From NCBI GenBank assembly GCA_036556965.1, contig DATBIO010000137.1:1-16384 (forward strand): a stretch of 16,384 nt of DNA, given 5' to 3'. Made by a program: the position numbers and the translations under genes. The notes under the pieces are model-generated. The model was not told where the DNA came from. It was given only the letters and a program-made list of their open reading frames with translations, and made no database searches. Origin of the DNA: DATBIO01 sp036556965 (GTDB lineage Bacteria > Acidobacteriota > Vicinamibacteria > Fen-336). This document shows, one piece after another, positions 6,381 through 15,300 of this stretch. The number at the start of each line of letters is the position of its first letter. The first letter of the stretch is position 1.

Positions 6381-7835
6381 CTACTTCCAGGTCAGGCGGC
6401 TCTTGAGGCTGTCGCCCTTGTTCGCGTTGACCGTGACCTCGGTCATCCAGGTCTGGGCGTCGCCCGGCCAGGTGCCGGTGAGCTCGGCCAGCATCGCGCG
6501 CTGCTGGGGCGGCACCTCGCGCACGAGCGAGGGCCTCGCCCCCCCGGAAGGGGCGCCGTTGAGGGTGGTGTTCACGAGCAGGCCCGAGACGTTGATCTCC
6601 TTGCTGCCCTCGTTGAGGAGGAAGACCTTCAGCGAGTAGCTGTCGCCGGGCTGGATGCTGGCGGGGGTCATGGCGAACTCGAGCCGGCCCGTGAAGTCGG
6701 GCGCGCGCTTCACCTCCGCGCCCGAGAAGCCCTTGAGCCCGCCCACCGACTTCGCGCTCTGCACGATGGTGCGGCCGGGCACGAACTGCTTGCGTCCGTA
6801 CTCGGCGGCGGCGCGCACCCGGCCCTGGCCCGCCTGGGCCGCGGCGTTCTGCGGGTCGAGCTGGAGCACCTGCTCGTAGAAGCGGAGGGCGGCCTCGGGC
6901 TGGCGCGCCGCCTGCGCCGCGTCGCCCTGGGCGAGCAGGGACTGGACCTGGGCCGCACGCTGCTGGGCGGCGGCGACCGCGGGATCGACGGTGGGGGCCG
7001 CGGAGGGCGCGACGGGCCGGCGGATCACCACCGGGTTCCCGCTGCTGTCGCGCACGATGGTGACGATCTCCTCCAGGGGCTGGTCCGGGGCGGGGGCGGC
7101 GGCCGTCACCCCGGGCACGGGTGGGAGGCCGGGGGCCGCGGCCACCGTGGACGGCGGCACGCTGTCGGGCGCGGGGGGAGGAGGCGCGCCGTCGGTCCGG
7201 AACGACCGGTACGCGAAGAAGCCGCCGACGCCGAGCACCACCAGCGCCGCGATCACTCCCCCCACCACGAGCGGGCTCGCGCCCGACTTGGCGGCCTTGG
7301 GGCGTGCGGGCTTCGGCGCGGGAGCGGCGGGCGCAGTGGCAGTGGCCGGCGCCGGCCGCGGGGCCGCGGGCGGGGCGGGCGCGGGAGGACGGGTCGCCGC
7401 CGCGGGCGCCGGACCCTTGGCCGCGGGAACGGCCGGCGCCGCCGCCGGCGGGGGCACGACCATGGTGGCGCCGGCCGAGGGCTGCTGCAGCGCGGCCAGC
7501 CGCGACACGGGCACGCGCTGCCACTGGATGGCCACGGCGTCGCGGGTCCCCGGCTTGCCGAGCCACAGGACGTCGAGGTCCATGAACCCGTGGTCGCCCG
7601 TGACCGCCTGGTCGTTGACGAAGACCACCACCCCGGCCTCCGCCGGGGAGACGGTGGCGCCCATGGGCCGCACGTGCATGCGCGCGTGGAACGGCTGGAC
7701 GGAAGGCAGGGGCAGCCGCAGGGTGCACATCGCGTCGGAGCCGATGAGCACGTCGGCGTTCGGCTGGAGCACGAGCCGCGGGCCGGCCATCGGGCCGCCC
7801 AGCACGACGAGAGCGGGGAGCGTGCTTTCCGCCAT
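6381..7835 (-). CDS. FHA-domain membrane protein with TPR-like segment
   Basis: This protein has 484 residues. Residues 6-107 form a forkhead-associated fold, normally a phosphothreonine-binding module. Several signature positions are altered: the usual Gly-Arg is G32-S33 (IGSD), and the Ser-x-x-His motif reads S45-VQPF-H50. The Asn in the FVND loop (N74) is present. A long Ala/Pro linker (about 120-185) leads to one transmembrane helix (about 187-209), which puts the FHA domain in the cytoplasm. Outside follow another Pro-rich linker, a short TPR-like helical pair (about 293-335; QPEAALRFYEQVLQLDPQN) and a beta-rich C-terminal domain (about 378-484) ending in LTWK. The start is ATG 7835, about 20 bases from the predicted transcription start of a good promoter. 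It may link kinase signalling to envelope assembly, but the lost Arg makes phosphopeptide binding uncertain. Confidence 0.85.
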   Translation of the reverse strand: MAESTLPALVVLGGPMAGPRLVLQPNADVLIGSDAMCTLRLPLPSVQPFHARMHVRPMGATVSPAEAGVVVFVNDQAVTGDHGFMDLDVLWLGKPGTRDAVAIQWQRVPVSRLAALQQPSAGATMVVPPPAAAPAVPAAKGPAPAAATRPPAPAPPAAPRPAPATATAPAAPAPKPARPKAAKSGASPLVVGGVIAALVVLGVGGFFAYRSFRTDGAPPPPAPDSVPPSTVAAAPGLPPVPGVTAAAPAPDQPLEEIVTIVRDSSGNPVVIRRPVAPSAAPTVDPAVAAAQQRAAQVQSLLAQGDAAQAARQPEAALRFYEQVLQLDPQNAAAQAGQGRVRAAAEYGRKQFVPGRTIVQSAKSVGGLKGFSGAEVKRAPDFTGRLEFAMTPASIQPGDSYSLKVFLLNEGSKEINVSGLLVNTTLNGAPSGGARPSLVREVPPQQRAMLAELTGTWPGDAQTWMTEVTVNANKGDSLKSRLTWK

Positions 7836-7861
7836 GGACCCCGGAAGGAGGGACGGCGAGG

Positions 7862-7891
7862 ATTCTATTGGCCGGCCCGACGGCCGGTCAA
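7862..7891 (-). promoter_or_regulatory. Sigma70-type promoter of the FHA gene, overlapping a palindrome
   Basis: On the minus strand, TTGACC (7891-7886, five of six matches) is followed after 18 bases by TAGAAT (7867-7862, five of six matches), which stands out in such GC-rich DNA. Transcription would start near 7855, about 20 bases before the ATG at 7835. The -35 box and spacer are also a near-perfect inverted repeat (7868-7891: TTGaCCGGCC, loop GTCG, GGCCGGcCAA on the minus strand). This could be an operator, or a terminator hairpin for the upstream gene ending at 7911. Confidence 0.6.
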
Positions 7892-7910
7892 CCTCATCCC
7901 ACCGAGACCC

Positions 7911-9266
7911 TCACCCACCCCGTGGCGTCGGACGGCCGTGCTGCCTCTCGTATCGTGCGCGCAGGCCATCGGCTCCCGCCATCACGGCGCTGCCCGCGAG
8001 CAGGCACAGGTAGGGGTCGACGTAGGGCAGGCGGAACCGCACCATGCTGTGGACCATGGCGTGGACCACCGTTACCGCGGCGAACAGCACCGCCAGCAGG
8101 CAAACGAAGGACGCCCCGCGCGGGTGGCGGCGGACGAGCGTCGCGCCCACCGCCGCCGCCACGTAGAGCGTGGCCACCAGGAGACCTGTGACCACCACGA
8201 TCCACCGTGGATAGGCCGCGGGATGCAGCCACGGCCGCCAGAGCGCCCACCCCTTGTCGATCCATAGCCGGAGGGTCAGCCCGGGGTGCCGTCGCATGTT
8301 GGTCCACGCCTCGACGCGCCAGCGTCGCTCTCGTTCCGCGAGCGACAAGGCACGGTACCCGCCGTCCCGCTCCCACTGCGCCATGAGGAGGCGCGGCAGG
8401 TCGCGCTGCAGGTGGTCGTAGGTGAAGCGAACGAACTCTCGCCGATCCTCGAAGTGCCCCTCGTAGATCCGCAGGGCGTCGGGGTGGTTGCCCAGCCAGA
8501 GGTGGAAGCCACCGGCATCCGTCACCAGGAACGGGTAGCCGGTTGCCCGCGCGTTGGCCAGGGTCCAGGGGAGGATCGTCATCCCGGCCGCTCCCCCCAT
8601 GACCAGGGCGTAGCGCCAGGCGGCACCGGCGCGAACGCCCAGCAGGGGCCGGCGCCAGAGCACGAGGCCCGCCGCCAGCGCCCCCGCGATCGGCAGCGCG
8701 GTGGGACGGCACAGCGCCGCGAGCCCGAACGCCACGCCCGCCCCGAGGGCCGCCCAGTTGGCCCGGCGCCCGGACAGCAACAGAGCGGAGAGCGCGGCCA
8801 TGCCGGCACCCACCAGCGCGGTGTGCAGCACCTCGGTCTGGGTGCTCGGGACCTGCATCAACGCCAGGGGATGGCCCGCGTAGAGGAGGGCTCCCGCAAG
8901 CGCCGCCGGTTCGTCCCCGTGGACGTGCACACCGATCCGGTAGAGCAGCCAGCACGTCGAGGCGAAGAGGGCGGCCTGGGCCACGCCTAACGCCAGCGCG
9001 CCCTCGGGGGCCAGCCTCCAGAGCAGTGACAGGAAGAGCGGATAGAGCGGGGCCCGGAAGAACGGCTGCGTCGCCTCACGGGGATAAGGCTCCCCCGCGA
9101 GAAGGGCCCGGGCCGCGGCCCGATAGTCGGCCGCGTCGCCGAACTCGGGGGCAGTGGCGCCGAGGGCCTGCCACGTGGCCAGTGACGACGCCAGGCCCGC
9201 CAGGAAGGGGATCCACTGCCAGTGGCCGCCGGGCCCTGGGACTCTCCGGCTCAACGCGATCGGCAA
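7911..9266 (-). CDS. GT39/ArnT-like glycosyltransferase (PMT_2-type membrane protein)
   Basis: This protein has 451 residues and about ten to eleven membrane segments. The first periplasmic loop has GDAADY (D44, D47), and residues 71-76 read RAPLYP. These match the acidic motif and the R-x-P-L-Y-P loop of the PMT_2/ArnT branch of GT-C transferases. These enzymes move a sugar from a polyprenyl-phosphate donor to a lipid or protein on the periplasmic face. LLYRIG, LALMQVPSTQTE and a late RFRLPYVDPYLCLLAG segment also fit the family. The frame starts at TTG 9266, 30 bases after the stop of the ligase gene; no earlier ATG in frame is evident, and a purine-rich GGAGA lies about 14 bases upstream, so the start is uncertain. 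It is probably the last gene of the minus-strand operon before the separate FHA transcript. Donor and acceptor cannot be read from the sequence. Confidence 0.85.
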   Translation of the reverse strand: MPIALSRRVPGPGGHWQWIPFLAGLASSLATWQALGATAPEFGDAADYRAAARALLAGEPYPREATQPFFRAPLYPLFLSLLWRLAPEGALALGVAQAALFASTCWLLYRIGVHVHGDEPAALAGALLYAGHPLALMQVPSTQTEVLHTALVGAGMAALSALLLSGRRANWAALGAGVAFGLAALCRPTALPIAGALAAGLVLWRRPLLGVRAGAAWRYALVMGGAAGMTILPWTLANARATGYPFLVTDAGGFHLWLGNHPDALRIYEGHFEDRREFVRFTYDHLQRDLPRLLMAQWERDGGYRALSLAERERRWRVEAWTNMRRHPGLTLRLWIDKGWALWRPWLHPAAYPRWIVVVTGLLVATLYVAAAVGATLVRRHPRGASFVCLLAVLFAAVTVVHAMVHSMVRFRLPYVDPYLCLLAGSAVMAGADGLRARYERQHGRPTPRGG

Positions 9267-9296
9267 GCGGAGGGCGCCGTCTCCATGACTGCGGCG

Positions 9297-10646
9297 CTAC
9301 GCGGTCGTGTCGGCGCTCAGGAAGGACCAGGACGTCTGCGGCGGCTCCCCGCGCCGCATGGCCGTCGCGCACAGGGCCACGAAGGCGGCCGCGTTGGCGG
9401 GGATCTGCCACTCGAAGTCCACGAAGTTGTGCGCGCACAGGGCGGCCAGCGCCGCCGCCGTCCCCGCGTCGAGGAGCGACAGCCTCGACGACCGCGCCAG
9501 CCGCCGGAGGAACGTCCAGAGCAGGGCGCCCACCAGGGCCCCGCCCACGATCCCCATGTCGAGCAGGCTCTGCAGGTACTCGTTGTGCGCCTCGCCGAAC
9601 CACTCGATGCGGTTCTGCGACTGGTAGCGTACGTAGGCGGTGCCGAAGGCGTTGAAGCCGTGGCCCAGGACCGGGAAGTCCTCGAGCATGGGCAGGGCGT
9701 CCATCCAGAGCTCGATGCGGCTCTTCTGCACGCCGCGCCCGAAGTGCTTCAGGGACTCGCCCAGGTCCACCGTGAGCAGGGCCACGGTGGCGCCCACCAC
9801 CACCACCGCCGCCAGCTGCCACGCGCGGCGCCGCAGGACGAGGCCCAGGACCGCCACCGACACCGCGAAGGCGAGGAGGCCTCCGCGCGAGCGCGAGGCC
9901 AGCAGGGCCACCGCCAGCAGGGCGCCCGCGCTCGTCCAGCGGACGGCGGCCAGGAACTCCGGGCTGCCCAGCAACGGCCACCGGTGGCGCCGGGTGCGCC
10001 ACCGCTCGCCGAAGGTGCGCCAGCTCTCGATGGCGAAGGCCGCGGCCAGGGGGATGGCCATCACCATGTACCCCGCGAAGTGGTTGCGGTTGACGTAGGG
10101 CCCGAACACGACCCAGTCCCACCGCGGCCGCCACAGCCCGAAGATGCGCGAGGGATGGAGCGAGACCGCCTGCACCAGGGCGACGGCGGCGGCCACCACC
10201 GCCGCCGCGGTGATGGTGCGGTACAGGCGCCGCCGCCACCGCTCCTCGCGGAACTCGTGGAAGACGGCGAAGTACAGGAGGGACATGCCGGCCAGGAAGA
10301 ACAGGCCGCGCGCGCTGTCCGCGGGGTTCACGCTGATCGGCCGCCAGGCGAAGGGGACGAGCGCCCGCTCGCCGTAGAAGGCGAAGGACCCGGGGCTCAC
10401 CACCCTCAGCAGCCCCGCGGGCAGCGGCACCATCTGCAGCAGCACCAGGGCGTGGAGGGCGAGGAGGAGGCGCGCCCCGGGCAGGGGGGGGACCTCGGTG
10501 CCCCACTCGCGCAGGCCGCGCGCGCGCCGCCAGGCGAAGAGGCCGGCGGCGGCGAAGACCAGGAGGAGGGGGACGAACACCGGCTCGTGCACGGCGCCGA
10601 TGGCCAGGGGAGCCACGAAGAGCGCGGCCAGCAGCAGCGCGCGCAC
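9297..10646 (-). CDS. O-antigen ligase/polymerase family membrane protein (Wzy_C domain)
   Basis: This protein has about 449 residues and eleven or twelve hydrophobic segments. Hallmarks of the Wzy_C/WaaL superfamily are NRNHFAGYM (186-194), SRSRGG (251-256), R310 with ELW just before the large periplasmic loop, and AHNEYLQSLLDMGIVG (353-368), then HNFVDFEWQIPAN (406-418). Members polymerise or ligate lipid-linked saccharides at the periplasmic face. I chose GTG 10646 because it has GGGGA four bases upstream and gives a short charged N-terminus leading directly into the first helix. The frame stays open to ATGs at 10751 and 10784, but those add an Arg/Trp-rich leader and overlap the lipoprotein gene. 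It sits between the lipoprotein gene (59 bases upstream) and the GT39-like gene (30 bases downstream). Ligase and polymerase activity cannot be told apart by sequence alone. Confidence 0.88.
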   Translation of the reverse strand: MRALLLAALFVAPLAIGAVHEPVFVPLLLVFAAAGLFAWRRARGLREWGTEVPPLPGARLLLALHALVLLQMVPLPAGLLRVVSPGSFAFYGERALVPFAWRPISVNPADSARGLFFLAGMSLLYFAVFHEFREERWRRRLYRTITAAAVVAAAVALVQAVSLHPSRIFGLWRPRWDWVVFGPYVNRNHFAGYMVMAIPLAAAFAIESWRTFGERWRTRRHRWPLLGSPEFLAAVRWTSAGALLAVALLASRSRGGLLAFAVSVAVLGLVLRRRAWQLAAVVVVGATVALLTVDLGESLKHFGRGVQKSRIELWMDALPMLEDFPVLGHGFNAFGTAYVRYQSQNRIEWFGEAHNEYLQSLLDMGIVGGALVGALLWTFLRRLARSSRLSLLDAGTAAALAALCAHNFVDFEWQIPANAAAFVALCATAMRRGEPPQTSWSFLSADTTA

Positions 10647-10704
10647 GCGGTCCCCGGCCCGGTCGCGCGTCCCCGCCCGCGGCGGGAGCGCGGTCAGCAG
10701 CCGG

Positions 10705-11349
10705 CTAGCGGCCCACGGCCTCCATCCCCAAGACCTCGCCCCGCTTGCCATAGCGGATGCGCCGGTCGGGCCGACCATCGCCATCGGTATCCAGCTCCTC
10801 CTGCGTCATGCGCCCCTGCTGCCAGGCCTGCCACCCGTCCATGCGCCCGTCGCCGTCCGCATCCGTCTCGATGCGCGCGATGCGGCCCCCCTCCATCACC
10901 TCGATGCGGTCCGGCTTCCCGTCGCCGCTCTGGTCGTACTCCTGCCGCAGCGGCTGCCCGTCGGGCCCGGGCACCGTCCACATGTCGGGCCCCCCGCCGC
11001 GCCGGGCCACGCCGATCTTCACCAGCGTTCCCGCCTCGTCGTAGTCCTCCCAGCGGTCCATGCGGCCGTCGAAGTCCTGGTCGATCTCGATGAAGCGGGG
11101 CGTCTTCCCCGCGCGGTGGTGGGCCACGTGGTCCATGCGGCCGTCCTTGTTCTTGTCGTGCTCGATGCGCTGGAGGTGGCCCGCGCGGTCGTACCAGGCC
11201 TTGAAGTCGCCCTTGTCGACGTAGTAGTACATCTGTCCGTCCGCGCCCTTGACCATGGGCGGGCGGGGCGGAGGCAGGCCGCCGCGCGCGCCGCACTGCC
11301 CCGCGCACGCCGTGGCCAGCAGCGCGGCGAAGATGGGCAGGCGCCTCAC
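10705..11349 (-). CDS. Putative lipoprotein with five DxDxDGxxD (EF-hand-like) calcium loops
   Basis: This protein has 214 residues. The N-terminus MRRLPIFAALLATAC is a plausible lipoprotein signal, with Cys15 as the lipidated residue (the lipobox is Ala-Thr-Ala-Cys, imperfect at -3). Five acidic loops follow: D65-D73, D90-D98, D139-D147, D163-D171 and D187-D195, typically DxDGDGRxD. Spacings are 25, 49, 24 and 24 residues, so the unit is 24-25 residues with one degenerate copy near residue 115. Such loops bind calcium in EF-hand-like, dockerin-like and thrombospondin type 3 repeats. The start is GTG 11349, which overlaps the TGA of the upstream kinase gene in GTGA, implying translational coupling. 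The frame is open much further upstream, but that extension is an antisense-type shadow of the neighbouring genes. I do not recognise a named family. A surface or periplasmic calcium-dependent structural role is inferred. Confidence 0.8.
   Translation of the reverse strand: MRRLPIFAALLATACAGQCGARGGLPPPRPPMVKGADGQMYYYVDKGDFKAWYDRAGHLQRIEHDKNKDGRMDHVAHHRAGKTPRFIEIDQDFDGRMDRWEDYDEAGTLVKIGVARRGGGPDMWTVPGPDGQPLRQEYDQSGDGKPDRIEVMEGGRIARIETDADGDGRMDGWQAWQQGRMTQEELDTDGDGRPDRRIRYGKRGEVLGMEAVGR
11346..11349 (-). promoter_or_regulatory. GTGA start/stop overlap coupling kinase and lipoprotein translation
   Basis: On the minus strand the GTG start of the lipoprotein (11349-11347) overlaps the TGA stop of the kinase gene (11348-11346). 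This four-base overlap decides the lipoprotein start and suggests that the two proteins are made together. Confidence 0.75.
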
Positions 11350-12215
11350 CGGAGGCAGGCTAGCACAGCCGCGCAGGCGGAGGCCTCCGGCCGGAAGGCG
11401 AAGGAGCGCACGGGCACCGCCTCCGCCACCTCGTGGCACAGGCGCAGGGCCGCGCGCACGCCCCGCGGCTCCCACGGCGGCGGGAAGCCGCGGGCGAGCA
11501 GGCCGGCCGCCGCCTGCGCGGGCGGAAGGGACGCCACGCGGTTGCTCCGCCCGTGGCGGATGAGGAAGACGGCCCCCAGCGGGTACGCGCGCGGGGAGGC
11601 GTAGCGGGCGCTGCCGTGCCAGGGCGTGCCGAAGGCCCAGGGGCGGCCGCCGCGCTGGCGCAGGACGATGCGGTCGTCGCTGAGCACCAGGGCGTCCGGC
11701 CGCGCGCGGCGCCACAGGCGCGCGGTGGTGGACTTGCCGGCCCCGGAGACGCCGCAGAAGACGAGGGCGCGGCCGTCCACCACGACCCCGCAGCCGTGGA
11801 CCTCGAGGGCGCCGTCCAGCGCGAGCCGGTGCTGGAACAGCAGCTCCTCCGCGGGGTGCGCGAGCGCGTAGCGGTGGCGCCGCCCCCGGCGCGGCGGGAA
11901 GTAGAGCCGTCCGCGGCGCAGGGAGCGGTCGATGGCGATGGCCTTGTAGGTGGCGGGGCGCAGCCGGGGAGCGCGGAAGCGGTAGAGGAGCCCGCCGTCG
12001 TGCCGGTGGACGCGCCAGACGGAGCCGGACTCGAAGAGGAGCGACGAGGCGTCGGGGACGGGCGGCTCCTCCTCCGTGAGGTCCAGGCGGATGTCCCCGC
12101 CGCGGCGCGCCAGGAACGGGGCCAGGGCGGCGGGAGGCTCGAGCGCGCTCGACGGGCGCGGCGCGTGGACGGCCAGGGTCAGGCCGCCCACACGCAGACG
12201 CAGCGCCTCCCGCAC
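11346..12215 (-). CDS. HPr-kinase-like P-loop kinase (HprK-related)
   Basis: This protein has 289 residues from GTG 12215. It contains a Walker A loop GVSGAGKST (155-163), preceded by LEVHGCGVVVDGRALVFCG, the strand-turn-strand lead-in typical of HPr kinase and PEPCK-like folds. The acidic pair in LSDDRIVL (D180-D181) matches the DD of HPr kinases. The N-terminal half (1-140) is a separate domain with no HPr-kinase counterpart that I can place. Members of HprK-related families lack an HPr partner and often sit beside PqqD-like genes in exopolysaccharide or peptide-modification loci. A PqqD-like gene lies one gene away here, which fits. The target is unknown. The frame is open to TTG 12317 (34 more residues), but that leader is unlike the family; GTG 12215 begins directly at the conserved-looking MREALRLRVGGLTL. 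The gene lies 132 bases after the peptidase stop and overlaps the lipoprotein start. Confidence 0.82.
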   Translation of the reverse strand: MREALRLRVGGLTLAVHAPRPSSALEPPAALAPFLARRGGDIRLDLTEEEPPVPDASSLLFESGSVWRVHRHDGGLLYRFRAPRLRPATYKAIAIDRSLRRGRLYFPPRRGRRHRYALAHPAEELLFQHRLALDGALEVHGCGVVVDGRALVFCGVSGAGKSTTARLWRRARPDALVLSDDRIVLRQRGGRPWAFGTPWHGSARYASPRAYPLGAVFLIRHGRSNRVASLPPAQAAAGLLARGFPPPWEPRGVRAALRLCHEVAEAVPVRSFAFRPEASACAAVLACLR

Positions 12216-12347
12216 TAGGGTGTCCGAGTATCCACGCTGCCTTCCGGCCGCCGAGGCGCCCGGATCGCGAGGCGCGCCGAGCGACGCGTACTCGGTCGTA
12301 CGCGAGCGAAGGCGCAACGACGCGAGCCGGGAGGCATCGGCGGTCGG

Positions 12348-15300
12348 CTAGGGCAGGCGGAGCGCGGGGTCTCCGATGAGGTTGAAGCCTTCCACCGCGG
12401 GGGCGGTGCGGGGGTCGGCGGCCAGGGCCGCCGACTTGGCCGCGCGGATGGCCTCGCCCAGGGTCACGCCGGGCCGGAACAGCCGCGCGTAGAGCGCGCG
12501 CTGCAGGCCGGCCTGGGCCTCGAGGTCGCTGATGCCGGCGGGGCCGAAGCTGGCCACGGCGCCGCCCTGCGGGAGCAGGGTCAGGGCCTCCCCCAGGCTC
12601 GGGCCCAGCGGGTACTGGTAGAACTGCGACTGGCAGCTCCACGCGAAGACCACCGTCTCGCCGGGCGAGCCGGCCAGGCCCTCCACGGCGTCGGTGGTGA
12701 GCAGCGCCTCGTCCGCCCACAGCTCGGGGCCGCCATGGCCGAAGTAGTGCGTCACCGCGTTGCCCTGCCGGAGACCGGCCAGCAGGACGTCGCGGGCCGC
12801 CTCCACCCCGGCGCCGCTGTCGGCCCAGGTGAGGGCGGTGCCGGCGGGGAGGCTGGCCGCCGCCTGCTGCGCCATGGCCGAGAAGGACGCGGGCCCCTGG
12901 TCGCCGTCGAGGGCCACCAGGTGGCGCCCCGCGCCCGCGCGCAGCGACGCGTCCTGGCGCGCGATCTTGGCCACCAGGGCGTCCGCCTCCTCCGGCGTGC
13001 TCGCGGGCAGGCGTCCGATGGCCACGTCCGGCCGGCCGTCGCCGCTCACGTCGGCGTAGAGGTTCTCGGAGACCACGCGCCCGAACTCGCCGTCCCACGC
13101 GTAGAGCGAGGGGACGAAGCTGCGGAGGCCCAGGCCGCTGAGGTCCTGGGGGTCGAAGGTGTCGTCGCCGAAGAGCAGGACGTAGCGCGCGCCGCGGCCC
13201 GCCGCCTCGCGCACCAGCGCCTGCACGGCCCGCGCCTCCACCACGCCCCCGCTGTGCCGGTCGTAGGCGCGCTCGACGTCCACCACCGCCGTGCGGAAGC
13301 CCTCCGCCGCCTTCAGGGCGGCCAGCCGCTCCGCCGCCGCCGCGAAGTCGGGGTGGGTCACCACCAGGTAGTCGACGCGGCCCAGGGACACGCGGCCGTC
13401 GAAGCCGCGCACCGAGACCTCCGCCACCTCCGTGACCGGCGCCGCGGGCAGGCCGAGCTCGACCCGGTCCAGGTACACGATGCCCACGCCGTCCGGCGAC
13501 GTGTAGCGGATGGTGAGCTGGTTGCCTTCGGCACGCAGGGACTCCGCGGGCACCGCGCCCTCCAGGACGGCGGCGCCCAGGCCGCCGAAGCCCAGCTGGC
13601 CGACGGGCTGGTCGTTGATCCAGGCCTCCAGGGCGTGGACCTCGGGCGAGAAGCCGACCACGTGGATGCGCACGGGCACGCTCCCGGACGGCTCTGCGGG
13701 CAGACCCGGCAGGTCGAAGGCGCCGATCTCGGGCTCGAGGTAGCCGTAGGGCCAGGTGCCGCCGTCGCCGAAGAGCAGGTCCCAGGCCCAGGGGTCGTGG
13801 CCCTGCGGCATGGAGGCCACGAAGAAGGTGTCCCGCTCCACGCGGCGGTTGTCCGCCGGGGTCGGGCGCTTCCACGAGGTGAGGGCCACGGACGGCGCGC
13901 CCGCGGGCTCCCGCCAGCTCAGCACGTGGACCTGCTCGCCGCTGTAGGCGGTGGCCAGCGCGTCCGTCTCGAAGACGAGGGCCTCCGGCTGGCCGAGGGC
14001 GCGCTCGACGGTGAAGGCCACGGGTGCCCCCTGCCGCGTGAGGGAGAGCCGCCGCTCGGCCACCTGCGCGGGGAGGCCCTGCGCCACGAGCTCGGGCCAG
14101 GCGACACGGACGCGGCCGGGCTCCGTGGTGGCGATGGCGATGGCGGGACGGCCGCCGAAGCCGCCGTCGCGGCGCGGCCCCTGGCGGCGCTCGCGCACCA
14201 CGCGGGGCCGGAAGGTGCGCGTCTCGCCGCCGTCGCGCTCGGCCAGGCCCGAGCTCTCCAGGCGGCTCTGCACGCGCGCGAAGGCCGCGGCCAGGTGGCG
14301 GTCGCCCACGCGGAAGGGGCCCAGGCGGCGCCGCGCGCCCCCGCGCTCGATCTCCTCGAGCATCAGGAACGGGAAGCCGATGGCGCCGACCTCCGCGCGG
14401 TACAGCGTGGGCATCATGGTGTCGGCCACGGGCGCCGCGAGGGGCACCGAGGTCAGCAGCACGGGCTCCGCGCGACGGTCCGCCAGCCCGTAGACGTTGA
14501 AGGCCTGCGTCCCGCGCTGCACGCCGGTGGCGAACTCCACCACCCCCGCCAGGGGGTCCACGCGCAGGCCGCGCAGGGAGGCCCAGGTCACGGCCACCCC
14601 GGTCTGCACGCGCAGGTCGCAGACGGGACCCACGTGCTCCGTGGTGTTGAAGGCCGAGGTGTACTGCGCGCGGGCGGTGGTGTTGGGCGGCGTCGGCTGG
14701 TTGGGCGGCGTGGGGGCCGCCACTCCCGCGGGCGCTCCCGTGAGGCTGAACACGCCCGCCACGGCGGGGGTGAGCGTGACCTCGAAACGGATGCTGGCGG
14801 GCTCGTTGGCGGGGATGGGGTCGTCGAACGTGCACTGCATCAGCGTCGCCGTCTGCGTGTTGCTGCTGCACGCCGCAGGGTTGCCGTTGATGTAGGCGGT
14901 GAGCGTGCCCGGCACGGCCGTGGCGGGGGCGGGCACGCCGATGGAGATGATGGCGGTGTCCTGGGGGATGGCGGCGGTGGGGCCGTTGTCGAGATGGGCC
15001 CAGATGGCGTAGGTCGTGAGCTGGCCCACCGCGGGCGGGTTCGCCCCCGACACGTACTGGATGCTGGTACGCAGCACGGGCTCGAAGGGCGCCGTCACCG
15101 ACGTCACCGCGCCGCCCGCCACCGTGTACCCGTTGGGCAGGTACATGCGGATGGCGTTGTTCGGGTCGCGCGGGAGGGTGGGCGGGTTGGTGGCCCAGCC
15201 CAGGAAGTCGGCCACGCGCCAGTCCACTCCGTTGGTGGAGGCCCCCGGATCGTAGTCCGCCCGGAACATCCCGTAGTTGCTGGAGTCCTGGTTCGCCCCC

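Noticed and set aside
12216..12317. TTG 12317 as the start of the HprK-like kinase
   Set aside because: The extra 34 residues are Arg/Gly/Ala-rich and unlike the family, and there is no Shine-Dalgarno; GTG 12215 begins at the domain. It remains a possible alternative.
12348..12420. A PEP-CTERM or similar sorting tail on the C25 peptidase
   Set aside because: The protein ends at GDPALRLP with no Pro-Glu-Pro motif, hydrophobic helix or basic end.
10705..14871. A single 1388-codon minus-strand frame covering kinase and peptidase regions
   Set aside because: Only its last 214 codons make sense (the lipoprotein). The upstream part is a shadow of the peptidase and kinase genes, and the GTGA overlap marks the true start.
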